Notes: generated by a model from the letters alone, not told the origin. Positions 53,274 to 63,741 are shown, numbered from the stretch's first letter. The stretch: 64,000 nucleotides of DNA from Nymphalis io (GCF_905147045.1 NC_065917.1:1-64000); one strand, 5' to 3'. Made by a program: numbers and translations.

Positions 53274-53406
53274 AACATCCGACGCCGACTATTCCGGCGA
53301 CGAGTGCTACGGGAGTCTACCCCCGCAGCCTCGTTTCGGGAACGTCGAGTACAAACTGCAGCTGGTCTCGCCGTGCGAGCAACGCTTCGAGCACCTGGTG
53401 ACGCAA
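53274..53406 (+). pseudogene. GTPBP2: GTPBP2-like, copy D, exon 3
   Basis: Same borders and phase as in copies A and C; it encodes SDADYSGDECYGSLPPQPRF, then GNVEYKLQLVSP and FEHLVTQ. The FEHLVTQ form equals the vertebrate family consensus, so this copy keeps the ancestral residue where A and C have Q. No lesion is seen within the exon, but neighbouring exons are missing. Confidence 0.8.
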
Positions 53407-53449
53407 GTGAATAATAAATAATATTAAATATATAACATTATATATAACT

Positions 53450-53722
53450 TAGGTAGCTAACTGGGTAGGTATCACCCACTCATCAGATATTCTACCGCAA
53501 AACAGCAGTACTTGGTATTGTTGTGTTCCGGTTTGAAGGGTGAGTGAGACAGTATAATTACAGGCACAAGGGACATAACGTCTCAGTTCCCAAGGTTGGT
53601 GGCGCATTTGCGATGTAAGCGATGGTTAACATTTCTTACAATGCCTATGTCTATGGGCGTTAGTGACCACTCACCATCAGGTGGCCCATATGCTCGTCCG
53701 CCTTCCTATTCTATAAAAAAAA
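53450..53722 (+). mobile_element. R300 retroposon, copy D
   Basis: A single unit where copy C has two flanking exons 4-5. Identical in position to 7672-7945. Confidence 0.75.
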
Positions 53723-54075
53723 TATATTTATAAGGCTTCGTATCCAGAAGTTTTTGATTCGATTATCATGTAGAGATCCTATACGTGTGTACTCGTAATA
53801 AGGAGATGACGCCTTATCCCAGCTGTGGGTAAAAATGCTGTTTCATTTTTAAACAAATTAAATGATACCTACTCAGTCGCGACAAAAACCGACTTTGTTA
53901 ATATTATATTGTAATATCATTTATTTTATCCTCAGATAAATATTTTATGGTCAAGAAACTTAGTTGTAATTACAATGGCAGTATAAAATTTGATCTTGAA
54001 ATTGTAATGACTTCATTGGTTGATGGTATGTTAGCTGTTTGTAGTGCGCAATACAATAATTTTTCTTTTCTACAG

Positions 54076-54191
54076 TTGAACTCGATAACGGTAGAGGGTT
54101 CGCTCGCCTGAACATGTTCAGGCATTTGCACGAAGTGAAAAGTGGTAGGACGTCCTTGCTCAGCCACGAGATACTCGGCTTCGATGCTCAG
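54076..54191 (+). pseudogene. GTPBP2: GTPBP2-like, copy D, exon 6
   Basis: As in copy A, the first base change (TTGAACTC) would turn the split glycine codon into valine, and GRGF replaces GRGS. It keeps SGRTS and HEILGFDAQ. Exons 4 and 5 are absent upstream, exons 7 and 8 downstream. Confidence 0.8.
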
Positions 54192-54813
54192 GTGCGCTAA
54201 TGATTATTTTGACATTTATTTAAATTAAGAACAATCCCCCACCCACTTGCAAAGCCCGGGCAAACACCACTGCACTTTGATGTGCTTAATTAATGGGCAC
54301 ATTGTCAGGAGATCTGCTTTTATGGGATGAAGTATTGCTATGTATATCCATCAACCCGCATTGAAGCAGCAAGCTAGAGCTCCAAATCACAAGTGGGGGG
54401 GAGGCCTTAGCCCAGCAGAGGCGTTATTTTTTTTATAATAAGTAAATAGAAAAGAAAAGTAAAAGTAAGTTGTACACTAGAAGTGAGATTTGGAAGCATG
54501 TAAAGACATTGTTTGCGCCTGAACTCTCTCTAATTTTCACCCTGGGATTATGTAAATGTCTAAGTCCCACTGCTGGGCTAATCCCTCTTCTCCCTTTGAT
54601 GAGGAGCTTATTCCAATACGCTGTTCCAATTTAGAGGTGCTAATCTGGGTTTTAACACGCTATCATTGGTAACGATTTACACATTCTATTCACTACCATC
54701 TCGGTTCTCAATAGGATTAAGAGTGTGTGGGAATAGAAACTGTCTGTGCTTGCACGCACACACAAGTACCATTATTAGTCCCGTGCAGTTGTCTAAATCG
54801 TTCGTATCCGTAA

Positions 54814-55137
54814 CAGCCTGTGAATGTCCCACTGCTGGGCTAAAGCCTCCTCTCCCTTTTTTTAAGAAGGTTTGGAGCTTATTCCAGCACGCTGCACCAA
54901 TGCGGATTGGTGGAATACACCTACTACTTGTGTATTCCTAAAACCTGTATGTGTCTAATTTCAGTGAAATTAGACACATACAGGTTTCCTCACGATGTTT
55001 TCCTTCACCGTCAAGCAGAGATGAATTATAATCACAAATTAAGCACATGAAAATTCAGTGGTGCTTGCCCGGGTTTGAACTCACGATCATCGGTTAAGAT
55101 TCACGCGTTCTTACCACTGGGCCATCTCGGCTACAAG
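54814..55137 (-). mobile_element. SINE type 2, copy D intron 6
   Basis: cagcctgtgaatgtcccact through to the tRNA-like head (gcccgggtttgaactcacga; accactgggccatctcggct). Confidence 0.75.
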
Positions 55138-55313
55138 TTGTCTAAACATGTGTATCTAGTTTTCATACTCATTTTTCAATTATATTAATCTTTGTAAAAG
55201 CTTCCGTTATTCTATTATCCAGTTGTATGATGGCGTATGTTACACCCCGTTAACGATAGATGGCGCTCATTCGAAATGTCACATTCCTGAATCGCGCTGT
55301 CTAGATATTCGCT

Positions 55314-55712
55314 TTTTTTTTTTTTTTATATTCTCCGGGAGGGCAAATGACTCTACTCCACCTGTTGGTAAGTGGTAGTAGAGTCCAAACGCGACGACGG
55401 CCAGTACAGACGGGAAAAACGTTCTGCACTAGCCGCCTTCGCCTTGCCGGCCCGCAAGATGCCTCTTCACGCCTCGTTTGAAGGAACCCGGGTTGTAAGA
55501 GGAGGGGAACACGTGAGCTGGTAAGGAATTCCATTTTTTGGAAGTGCGACAAAGAAAGGAGTTGCCCAATTTCTTTGTTCGCGATGGAATTGATGTTACA
55601 GTTAGGCGGTGACATCGAGAACCAGCTCGCGTGGACTTAAGAAGGAAGGGGGAAGCAGGAATTAGAGAGAATAATTCCTCAGAGCACTCGCCGTGATACA
55701 GTCGATAGAAAG
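55314..55712 (-). mobile_element. LINE family J, 3' end insertion
   Basis: T-run at 55314-55327 (a poly-A tail on the minus strand), 3' untranslated region, then the C-terminal RT coding sequence (SIANKEIGQLLSLSHFQK) back to gatagaaagcgct. It is 5'-truncated. Copy C has the empty site (gatattcgctacggag at 36120). The left flank gatattcgct and right flank cgctacggag overlap by CGCT. Confidence 0.85.
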
Positions 55713-55801
55713 CGCTACGGAGTATATATAGTGTAGAAGTGATTGTTTTTGTAATCTAATAAATTGTAGTTTCATTTACCTAATCCCAGGTATCAGTGTT
55801 G

Positions 55802-55925
55802 CAGAACTATCGATAGTTTGACCTCGAAAACTATTATCGACAGTACTTCCGAAAGTATCGTCTTGTGTCAATATTGTCGATATTATCGATAGTTACTATA
55901 GCTCTCTGTTCACAATACTATTGGT
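55802..55925 (+). mobile_element. hAT-like element, left end only
   Basis: cagtgttgcagaactatcga onward equals 36207-36345 in copy C. The right end is not found in copy D. Confidence 0.55.
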
Positions 55926-55927
55926 AA

Positions 55928-56300
55928 CTCATTTGCCTGCCTCGTTAGTCTAGTGGCTTCATATAAGACCGCAGACCCCGGAGGTCCTGAGTTCAATTCC
56001 CAGATCGGGACAATAAAAAGTTATTGGGTTTTTCTGTTAGAAAATTCTCAGTAGCAGCCCGGAGTCTGGAAGTTGGAAGTGTGTACACTCCCGTGCCTCG
56101 GAAAGCACGCAAAACCGTTGGTCCTGCGCCTGAACTCTTTCCGGTCGTGTCGGGTCGCCGTCCCATCGGATTATGAGAGTTTGGGAGTAGAGAGTGCACC
56201 TGTGTTTGCGCACACACTTGTGCACTATAATATCTCCTGCGTAGTTGGCTAATCTCTCTTCAGATTGGCCGCCGTCGTTGAAATCGGTCTGGAGGACATT
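55928..56300 (+). mobile_element. SINE type 3, complete
   Basis: Head (gcctcgttagtctagtggct; gagttcaattcccagatcgg), body with aaagttattgggtttttctg and gtgcctcggaaagcacgcaa, and an (ATT)n end near 56298. Confidence 0.7.
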
Positions 56301-56424
56301 ATTATTATTAATACTATTGATAACAGCAATCCATAGAAATTCATTCGATAGTAACGATTTAATAAAACTTCATTAATAATAGTGTTGTTACTGGGCCTAC
56401 TACATTACTTATCTTGAGAAAGCA

Positions 56425-56429
<5 letters not shown>

Positions 56430-56468
<39 letters not shown>

Positions 56469-56694
56469 TTGGACATTATTCACACGCGGTCATCTGATCC
56501 CAAATTAAGCAGAGCTTGTGTTATGGAAACCAGACAACTGATATAATACATATACTACTTTTCTTTTGTAAATACATACTTATATAGATAATTACACCCA
56601 GACTCAGGACAAACAGACATGTTCATGCACACAAATGTCTGTCCTGGGTGGGAATCGAACCCACGACCTTTGGCATGAAAGGCAAGTATCTAGC
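56430..56694 (-). mobile_element. SINE type 1 at the exon 9 inversion breakpoint
   Basis: (TAA)n at 56430-56467, then the minus-strand SINE. Its head breaks off at ggcaagtatctagcaagg and continues into reversed intron 9 sequence. Confidence 0.75.
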
Positions 56695-56823
56695 AAGGGT
56701 GGTTGGCGTAGCTATAGACAATACTATTACCATTACCAATAGTATGGAACTCGTTTTAAGGTCATACATAAGAGTTCACCCAGAAACACTTCGGGTTAAA
56801 TAAAGGCTTGTGAAGCTACTCAC

Positions 56824-56933
56824 TCCTCATCCTTTTTGATTTCCTTGTCTACATTATCTATGGTGTCCAGTATCGACTTTTGCGGCGCGACGCAGTTCCT
56901 TGCCATATTCTCGTCAGTTATTAACAGCGGTTT
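56824..56933 (-). pseudogene. GTPBP2: GTPBP2-like, copy D, exon 9, inverted
   Basis: On the minus strand, between tattacag and gtgagt, it encodes KPLLITDENMARNCVAPQKS and ILDTIDNVDKEIKKDE. It is 110 bases long, as in copy C, with flanking intron on both sides also reversed (56695-56955). Lying against the direction of exons 10-13, it cannot be spliced into them. Confidence 0.85.
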
Positions 56934-57061
56934 CTGTAATAATACCAATATATATCATGCATTAACATGTCTGTTTTACCTGAGTCTGTGTGTAATTGTC
57001 TATACAATAGTATATCAGTTGTCTGGTTGCCATAGTACAAGCTCTGCTTAGTTTCGGATCA

Positions 57062-57088
57062 GATATATATATATATATATATATATAG
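57062..57088 (+). repeat. (TA)n microsatellite
   Basis: About 12 TA units just upstream of exon 10; copy C has about 8 at 41245-41260. Confidence 0.8.
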
Positions 57089-57105
57089 TTGAACGCAAAT
57101 CACGG

Positions 57106-57227
57106 TAGTGTCGGCCGGCAGGGTGGCCGTGTTCCCGGTGAGCTGCGCGCGCGGCGCCGGCCTCAACGCGCTGCACGCGTGCCTGCTGGCGCTGGCGCCG
57201 CGCCGTGACCTGCAGCGCTCCGAGGAC
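57106..57227 (+). pseudogene. GTPBP2: GTPBP2-like, copy D, exon 10
   Basis: It encodes VSAGRVAVFPVSCARGAGLN, then ALHACLLALAPRRDLQRSED, with donor gtgagt. The acceptor position reads cacgg instead of cacag in copy C, so the AG is lost unless the tag two bases later is used. Confidence 0.8.
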
Positions 57228-57262
57228 GTGAGTGAACCATATGTTGCGCAGTTGACTAGTAT

Positions 57263-59049
57263 CAATCAATCAATCAATCAACAGCCAATCGTTGTCCACT
57301 GCTGAACATAGGCCTCTCCCAAGGTGCGCCAAAGCTCCCTGTCCTCCGCCTTCCTTATCCAGTTGGTGCCCGCCACCTTCTTAAGGTCGTCGGTCCACCT
57401 GGCTGGAGGGCGCCCTACGCTGCGCTTGCCGATTCGCGGTCTCCACTCTAGGATTCGTCTGCTCCAACGGCCATCGGTCCTACGACATACGTGACCAGCC
57501 CACTGCCACTTCAGCCTGCTAATTTTGCAAGCTATGTCGGTGACTCTGGTTCTTTTCCGGATAATCTCATTTCTGATCTTATCCTTCAAAGATACTCCGA
57601 GCATAGCTCGCTCCATAGCACGCTGAGCGACTTTGAATTTGTGGACTAGTCCCGCAGTTAGTGTCCACGTTTCGGCACCGTCTGTCATGGCAGGTAAGAC
57701 GCATTGGTTGAAGACTTTCGTCTTCAAACATTGCGGTATAGACGACTTGAGGACTTGACGAAGGTTGCCAAATGCTGCCCATCGTAAGCGAATTCTTCGA
57801 TCGGCTTCCGAAGTTGTTCCTACCGACTTGTATTATCTGTCCTAGGTAGGTATATTCACTAACAACTTCGAGAGGTTTCCCCTCGACGTATATCGGTCCC
57901 GGCACGACATGCCTATTGAACATGACCTTGGTCTTGTCCAAGTTCATACCGAGACCGACACACCGGGAAGACTCGCCTAGGCTACGCAGCATTTCGGTGA
58001 GTTGTTCCAGCGACTCTGCTATGATGACGATATCGTCGGCAAATCGAAGGTGTGAGATGTACTCGCCGTTTACATTGACTCCATACCTAGTCCAATCCAG
58101 CGTTTTGAAAACGTCTTCCAACGCGTTGGTGAACAGTTTCGGGGATATTACATCCCCCTGTCTCACCCCTCTGCGCAGTTGGATCGCCTTCGTCTTACAG
58201 TCCTGGATGTGGACAGTCATTGTAGCGGCGTTGTACAGACATCTCAGTGCCTCGATATATCTCCAATCGATATGACATCTCTGCAATGAGTCGAGCACTG
58301 CCCAGGTTTCGATGGAGTCGAAGGCTTTCTCGTAGTCCACAAATGCCATACACAGCGGCTGATTGTACTCTTCGGTCTTCTGCACAATTTGCCGAACAGT
58401 ATGGATGTGGTCCACGGTGCTGTAGCCTGATCGAAAGCCGGCTTGCTCTGGGGGCTGGAACTCGTCAAGTCGTCTGGCGAGACGGTTCGTGACGACTCTT
58501 GAGAACAGCTTATACACGTGACTCAGGAGGGAGATTGGTCTGTAGTTTTTCAAGAGGGTTTTATCACCTTTCTTGAAAAACAGTACCACCTCACTCCCGC
58601 TCCACGTTTCCGGGGTCTTGCCATGTTGGATGACGGAATTAAAGAGGCTTGCTAGCTCTTTCAGGACCGGAGTCCCGCCTGCCTTAAGCAACTCTGTTGT
58701 GATTCCGTCATCTCCCGGAGCTTTGTTGTTTTTAAGCTGTTCTAGAGCCGCCCTAATCTCTCCTTGGTCAACGACCGGGAGCTCCTCGGAGTAATGGCGC
58801 ATAAGAGGGGCGCGCTGGTCATCAATACTGATTCCCACGGGTTTATCCGATCTTGAAGAGAACAACTGCCCATAAAACCTCTCTACTTCTCCGATAATCT
58901 CAGGCCTAGAGGTAACGACCCCACCATTTTCAGTTTTAAGTTTTGTCAGACGCGGCCTCCCAAACTTGCGAGCGAACACTTTCGATCCCCGATTTTGCTC
59001 AATCGCAGCCTTGATGGCACGGGTATTGGAGCGTCGGAGATCGCGTCGC
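57263..59049 (-). mobile_element. RTE-clade LINE, 5'-truncated, in GTPBP2 intron 10
   Basis: 1787 bp with a 3' tail of TGAT repeats (plus-strand caatcaatcaatcaatcaac). The target duplication GACTAGTAT occurs at 57254-57262 and 59050-59058. Copy C has the empty site (gttgactagtatccttttta at 41421). It contains RT coding sequence only. Confidence 0.9.
57278..58979 (-). pseudogene. RTE reverse transcriptase
   Basis: The main frame (58979-57830) has NNKAPGDDGITTELLKAGG, FFKKGDKTLLKNYRPISLLS, GFRSGYSTVDHIHTVRQ, VDYEKAFDSIETW, GVRQGDVISPKLFTNALED and the catalytic LRFADDIVIIAES. One frameshift near 57830 moves to the second frame (57727-57278), with VLPAMTDGAETWTLT, QWAGHVCRRTDGRWS and VGRPPARWTDDLKK, the RTE-type C-terminus. 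The stop is at 57278. The endonuclease is missing by 5' truncation. Confidence 0.9.
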
Positions 59050-59103
59050 GACTAGTATCCTTTTTATTAAATTATAAATGTTATAATTTATGTCACTTTA
59101 CAG

Positions 59104-59218
59104 GAGGCGTGCGAGTTTCAAATAGACGAAATTTTCCACGTAGGGGACTCGACGGGGCCCGTCGTGGGGGGACTGCTCGCGCGAGGGCGACTCTACGAGG
59201 GCGACGAACTTGTCATAG
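59104..59218 (+). pseudogene. GTPBP2: GTPBP2-like, copy D, exon 11
   Basis: Same borders and phase as 41481-41595; it encodes EACEFQIDEIFHVGDSTGPV and ends YEGDELVIG. It is intact and follows tttacag, 45 bases after the RTE insertion. Confidence 0.85.
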
Positions 59219-59286
59219 GTGCGTTGCGTTCTGTTAGTTGTGAGATGAATAGAGCGACGTACATTTAACACCCCCCCCCCCTGCAG

Positions 59287-59516
59287 AACCCCTGGAGTCC
59301 GGCGAGTTCTCGGAGATATCCGTGCTCACGATATACCGCAACCGGGTCCCGTGCGGCAGCGTGCGCGCGGGACAGTCGGCGTCGCTGGGCCTGGGTCGCT
59401 TCCCGCCGGGACTGCGGCAGGGCATGGTGCTGCTAGCGCGGCCGGGGGGCTACGCCGCGGGACACGAGCGGCCCACCTTCGGAGGCTGTCCGCGCGGGAC
59501 TTGCAGAGGACGACAG
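59287..59516 (+). pseudogene. GTPBP2: GTPBP2-like, copy D, exon 12a
   Basis: After a poly-C tract and tgcag; donor gtgggt at 59517. It encodes PLESGEFSEISVLTIYRNRV, then RAGQSASLGLGRFPPGLRQG and MVLLARPGGYAAGHERP, ending TCRGRQ in phase 0. It shows the complete form of the exon whose 3' end is deleted in copy C. The exon joins domain II to the C-terminal barrel. Confidence 0.85.
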
Positions 59517-59748
59517 GTGGGTCGCTAATTCAAACCTTATTACTAAATAAAAACTTACATGTATTTAAGACAGAATATATATACGCGGCCAGTAGTGCTA
59601 TTCTAGAATCTTAGATTCATCACTCTCCGTTGAAATGTTGACATGATGATGATGAGTGAGAGAATGTTCTTACAGAGTAGCCATACTGGTTGTAGCTTTA
59701 TATTTAAAATTATATTATACAAACGATTTAAAAAGGCTTTTTTGAATA

Positions 59749-59970
59749 ACGTTTCTACCGCCAAATAGCAATACTTAGTATTATTGTGTGCTAGTTTGAA
59801 AGATGAGTTAGACAGTGTAACTATAGGCACAAGAGACTTAATATCTTAGTTCCCAAGGTTGATGGCGCATTTCGATGTTAGGGGTGGTTAATAGACTGTG
59901 ACAAAGTCTATGGGAAGTGACGACCACTTACCATAAGGTGGTCATTTGCCAGCGTACCTATACGAAATTA
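59749..59970 (+). mobile_element. R300 retroposon, diverged copy
   Basis: taccgccaaatagcaatact to gtggtcatttgccagcgtac; many substitutions compared with the other units. It lies in intron 12a, so it was deleted with that intron in copy C. Confidence 0.55.
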
Positions 59971-60013
59971 AAAAAGTGATATATTTTTTTATTTTCAAAA
60001 TTCATTGTTACAG

Positions 60014-60283
60014 ATATCAGAACTAGTCCACTCGTCGCAAGCTTCCGAGAAGAATCGAAAGAACGCAAGGAGACAGAACAAGAATATCCTCCAGGACATC
60101 GCCAACGTGAAGACCAGCCTCACGAAGACATCGGACACGAAGTGCACGAACGTGTACGTGTCGGACGACGGGAGCAAGTACAGCGACGCGCACGTGTCGA
60201 GCGACACGCAGGACAAGTGCGTGTGTGACGACCTGGTGTTCCTCGAAGACCCAAACGACCCTAGACGCTGTATATACTTTCAG
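60014..60283 (+). pseudogene. GTPBP2: GTPBP2-like, copy D, exon 12b
   Basis: Acceptor gttacag, donor gtgagc; 90 codons, phase 0 at both ends. It encodes ISELVHSSQASEKNRKNARR, a polar acidic middle (DTKCTNVYVSDDGSKYSDAH) and FLEDPNDPRRCIYFQ. It has no counterpart in vertebrate GTPBP2 and is predicted to be an exposed loop between barrel strands. It precedes the exon starting ASVHVL, where the family has an F-E-A motif. The exon is intact. Confidence 0.8.
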
Positions 60284-60654
60284 GTGAGCAGAAAACTCTA
60301 CTCGTTTTTAAAAGATTAGCAAACCTTAGATATGCGATTCCACGCGATTCGCTACCAGCTCTGCTGTATTGTACACCACAAACACTTCTCGATAAATATA
60401 TCTCTATATATAACACGACACTGTTACACTTAACTACTTATATACACTTTAGTTTTACTTACAAAGTTCCGATAACAACTTCACAGATAACCAAAACGGT
60501 AAATTTTTCGCGAATCCATAGTCAATACCACAGAATATTAAGATTTCGACCAAATTTCAAGGTCAAAGTTGCTTATATACTCTACTTGCTATTGGAATCG
60601 ACTATAGACTTGTATATGTTTGCACAGCACATTGTGTGTGTGTTTTTTTTTATC

Positions 60655-60905
60655 CGTAACAGCACGTGAATGTCCTACTGCTGGGCTAAAGGCCTCCTCT
60701 CCCTTTTTTGAGGAGAAGGTTTGGAGTTTATTCCACCACGCTGCTCCAGTGCGGTTTGGTAAATACACATGTGGCAGAATTTCAGTGAAATTAGACACAT
60801 GCAGGTTTCCTCACGATGTTTTCCTTCATCGTAAAGTACGAGATGAATTATAATCACAAATTAAGTACATGAAAATTCAGTGGTGCCTGAACCATCTTGG
60901 CTGTT
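60655..60905 (-). mobile_element. SINE type 2, headless, copy D
   Basis: Same shortened copy as 42477-42728, so it was in place before the copies separated. Confidence 0.7.
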
Positions 60906-60990
60906 TTTTTTATATGCTAGCAATATTAGCACAGACTGTGCAATATAATATGTAATGCGGTCATGAATTAAATTTGATTGAATGTAACAG

Positions 60991-61086
60991 GCATCCGTGC
61001 ATGTCCTGAGACATTCCACGGCCATCTACCCAGGGTTCCAGTACTCTGTGCATGTCGGGAACGTGCGTTAGACGGCCATTATCGAG
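60991..61086 (+). pseudogene. GTPBP2: GTPBP2-like, exon 13, with TAG
   Basis: Acceptor aacag, donor gtaacg; 32 codons, phase 0. It encodes ASVHVLRHSTAIYPGFQYSV, then HVGNVR, a stop, and TAIIE. The family has GF(Q)..VHVGNVRQTA(V)VE here. The stop is TAG at 61069-61071, where CAG (glutamine) is expected. The following C-terminal exon or exons are not found in the remaining 2.9 kb. Confidence 0.85.
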
Positions 61087-62235
61087 GTAACGAATACATA
61101 CATCAAACTCACTTTGCGGAATGGAATTAAATAGTTTAATTTTGGTATAATTTGTGGTGTTGCGTAAAATACTTAAGTATGATAATGATATTTATTTTTT
61201 TATGTTATATTCCTGTTCAGCGGTAGAATATCTGATGAGTGGGTGGTACCTACCCAGGCGGGTTTGCACAATGTCCTTACCACCAGTTACCACACACACT
61301 TATAATATATTCTGCCGCCAAACAGCAATAGCATTATTGTTGGTGAGTAAAACAGTGTAACTACAGGCACGAGGGACACAAAAAACGACAAACGATGATG
61401 GTATTTTTATGTTACATAAAAACAGTGTTGCCAACCTCTTAGAAGCATCCTCCTGACGGATGAATTGAAACAAATACAAAATACATTTATAATATGATGT
61501 TAAAAAAAAGCAAATCAAGTACTGCAAGTAGCATTAGTAAACTTGAAATATACTCAATTAAATGAAGCTGAAGAGTTAATCCCCGGAGAGAATTTCTTTA
61601 AAAAAATGTTCCTCCTAAAAAATGTCTGACCTAAAAATATCCTATTTGATTTCATCTGACATAGCCCTATTTAGGGGAAAAACCCCCAAGTTGGCAACAC
61701 TGTATAAAAAAAAAGTGGACCATCCATATAAACTTTCATATATTTAACACTAGCGGACAAATTTTTAATAAACCATCATATGTGATCGAGCAAATTTTCA
61801 CTCATAACTCATTGTTATTCAGTCAGTTAATTAATCAGTGTCAGAGTTTTTAGTACGTATATAACATACATGCAAAACGTCTATGCTTATGTATAAATAA
61901 TATTGCAATATATAAAGGCTTATATATATATATATATATGAAAATATAATATGGAACTAATGGCTTCTTATGTATGTACACACATACATCCAATTTCTAG
62001 TTAATATTAAATAATTATATGACTAGATTTATGGAATAACGTACATACACAATGGATTGTTGGTGTTGGTGGCACATTGACAATATAAATGATGGTTAAT
62101 ATTTCTTAAAACGCCAATGACGCGGTGGAGAATTACCACCAAAATTTCATTTGAAATTAAAAAAGAGAAACAGAAATCGCAACAGTAAAAGGTTATGTCT
62201 TTATATTTGAAAATATGTACATTCAAAAACATTAA
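61087..62235. other. Non-coding stretch after exon 13
   Basis: AT-rich. R300 fragments lie at about 61218-61290 (gcggtagaatatctgatgag) and 62060-62130, with a (TA)n run at 61921-61938. No coding sequence was recognised. Confidence 0.4.
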
Positions 62236-62637
62236 TTTAATAAACTTGAGCGTCTCCAAAATCTTTGCATCCGATTCATATTTGGTCTTCGTAAATATGA
62301 TCACGTTTCTGAATTTCGTAAAAAGCTCAAGTGGCTCCCAATCCGGCTTCGCAGGAATACTCACATCCTTCAACTTCTGTACTGTATTCTGTTCAATCCG
62401 TCTTCTCCTTCATATCTAAAAGAACGTTTTCAATTTCTTAGTTCTTCACATAGCCATAATCTTCGTTCTGAAGAGAATTTGATTTTAAAAATACCACCTC
62501 ATACAACATCTTTTTATAGTGACTCATTTACAGTCCATTCAATTCGTCTTTGGAACTCTCTTCCACTAGAAGCAAGACGTGCACCAACTATTACTTCTTT
62601 TAAAAAAATGATAAAAGAGCACTATCTTGCTTCATGA
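62236..62637 (+). pseudogene. LINE ORF2 C-terminal fragment, third family
   Basis: An open frame without an ATG start: LERLQNLCIRFIFGLRKYDH, then LKWLPIRLRRNTHILQLLYC, HNLRSEENLILKIPPHTTSF and IRLWNSLPLEARRAPTITSF, ending in TGA at 62635-62637. This is the thumb and C-terminal tail of a Jockey/CR1-type ORF2. It is 5'-truncated. Confidence 0.75.
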
Positions 62638-62992
62638 AGAAATACTGCAATTAAATATTTTATTTATTATGTAAGTATCTATAGTATGTAAATGTATATA
62701 TTTATAATGTGTATGTATATTATATTATTATATAATTATATATTTATGGAATATTTATTTATGTATCGTATATATACATATATATATTGTATCTATTTTT
62801 TTTTTTTTTATGTATTAAATAATTGCACACCCCTACCATCCTATCTCTCTCCTCTACCAAAGGTTGCCTGGAAGAGATCGCTGTTTTAGCGATAAGGCCG
62901 CCTATTGTACATTTTTCTTTTCTTTGTTTTGTTTTACTCCTATTATTTTTGTCTATATTGGTGTGCAATAAAGAGTATATAAATAAAATAAA
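62638..62992 (+). mobile_element. 3' untranslated region of the LINE fragment
   Basis: AT-rich, then ggttgcctggaagagatcgc tgttttagcgataaggccgc and gtgtgcaataaagagtatat, with an AATAAA and an A-rich end (aaataaaataaa). From memory this 3' end is common in lepidopteran LINEs. Confidence 0.6.
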
Positions 62993-63172
62993 TTCTTAGT
63001 TATACCATGTTTGCCTATCTACCCTTCCGTGACGCCACGGTGACACGACTATGATAATATTATCGTATGTTAAATTGTTATAATAATAACTTATTTAGAA
63101 GTTAGTTGACTTAAAATTTCAAATAAACTGAGATTTAAATTAAATATTCTTATTTAAAATCAAAATAGCACT

Positions 63173-63716
63173 GTGGGACCTACATTACCTACCACACGCA
63201 GTGTCCATACAAAACATCAAGCATATGACCGTCGCGAGCCGAAGGCGCGCGGTTACTAAAACGTAGGAGCACATACGCCGAGTTTTGTATGGACACAGAT
63301 AGGCGCGTATTTATATGGTGCCCTCCGCGGCGCCTGCGGTGCGCCCCTCACCTCTCGTACAATTCGTAAGAAATAATTATTGTTCTTACATACTCACTCG
63401 CTATTGGTAGAAAAGCCAATGTTTTGATTTGTACATAATTTTCTTAAAGAATTTTATTCTTGTTATAGCCCTTCCGATTGGTAAACCGGTAATTAAATTG
63501 TAACTCACATTATAATCCAATTTCATTGGTTATAATGTGAAACTTTTTATTGGAGACGAATTTCTGTAAATATTGTTTATTGGTTATTAATAATTTTCAT
63601 TTTTGTATATATATCTGTGTAAATTTCAAATAAAATCATTCCACCTGAAGCATCAACAAGTTTATTACGATACTCAAGAAACCTCCGAAATAGTTAGGGA
63701 AGCAAGAGCCCCTACA
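63173..63716 (+). repeat. 5' LTR of a Ty3/gypsy element
   Basis: TGTGGGACCTACATTACC to CCCCTACA, 544 bp with TG...CA ends. An internal region holds inverted gtccatacaaaac and gttttgtatggac copies (63207 and 63281). The last 375 bases match 11954-11578. Confidence 0.75.
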
Positions 63717-63735
63717 GTGGTGACCTACCGACGTT
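63717..63735 (+). other. Primer-binding region of the gypsy element
   Basis: TGGTGACCTACCGACG follows the LTR end directly. The complementary tRNA was not identified. Confidence 0.55.
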
Positions 63736-63741
63736 GAGAAA

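Noticed and set aside
59641..59660. Short ATG/GAT repeat (gacatgatgatgatgagtga) considered as a microsatellite of note
   Set aside because: Too short and common to be informative.
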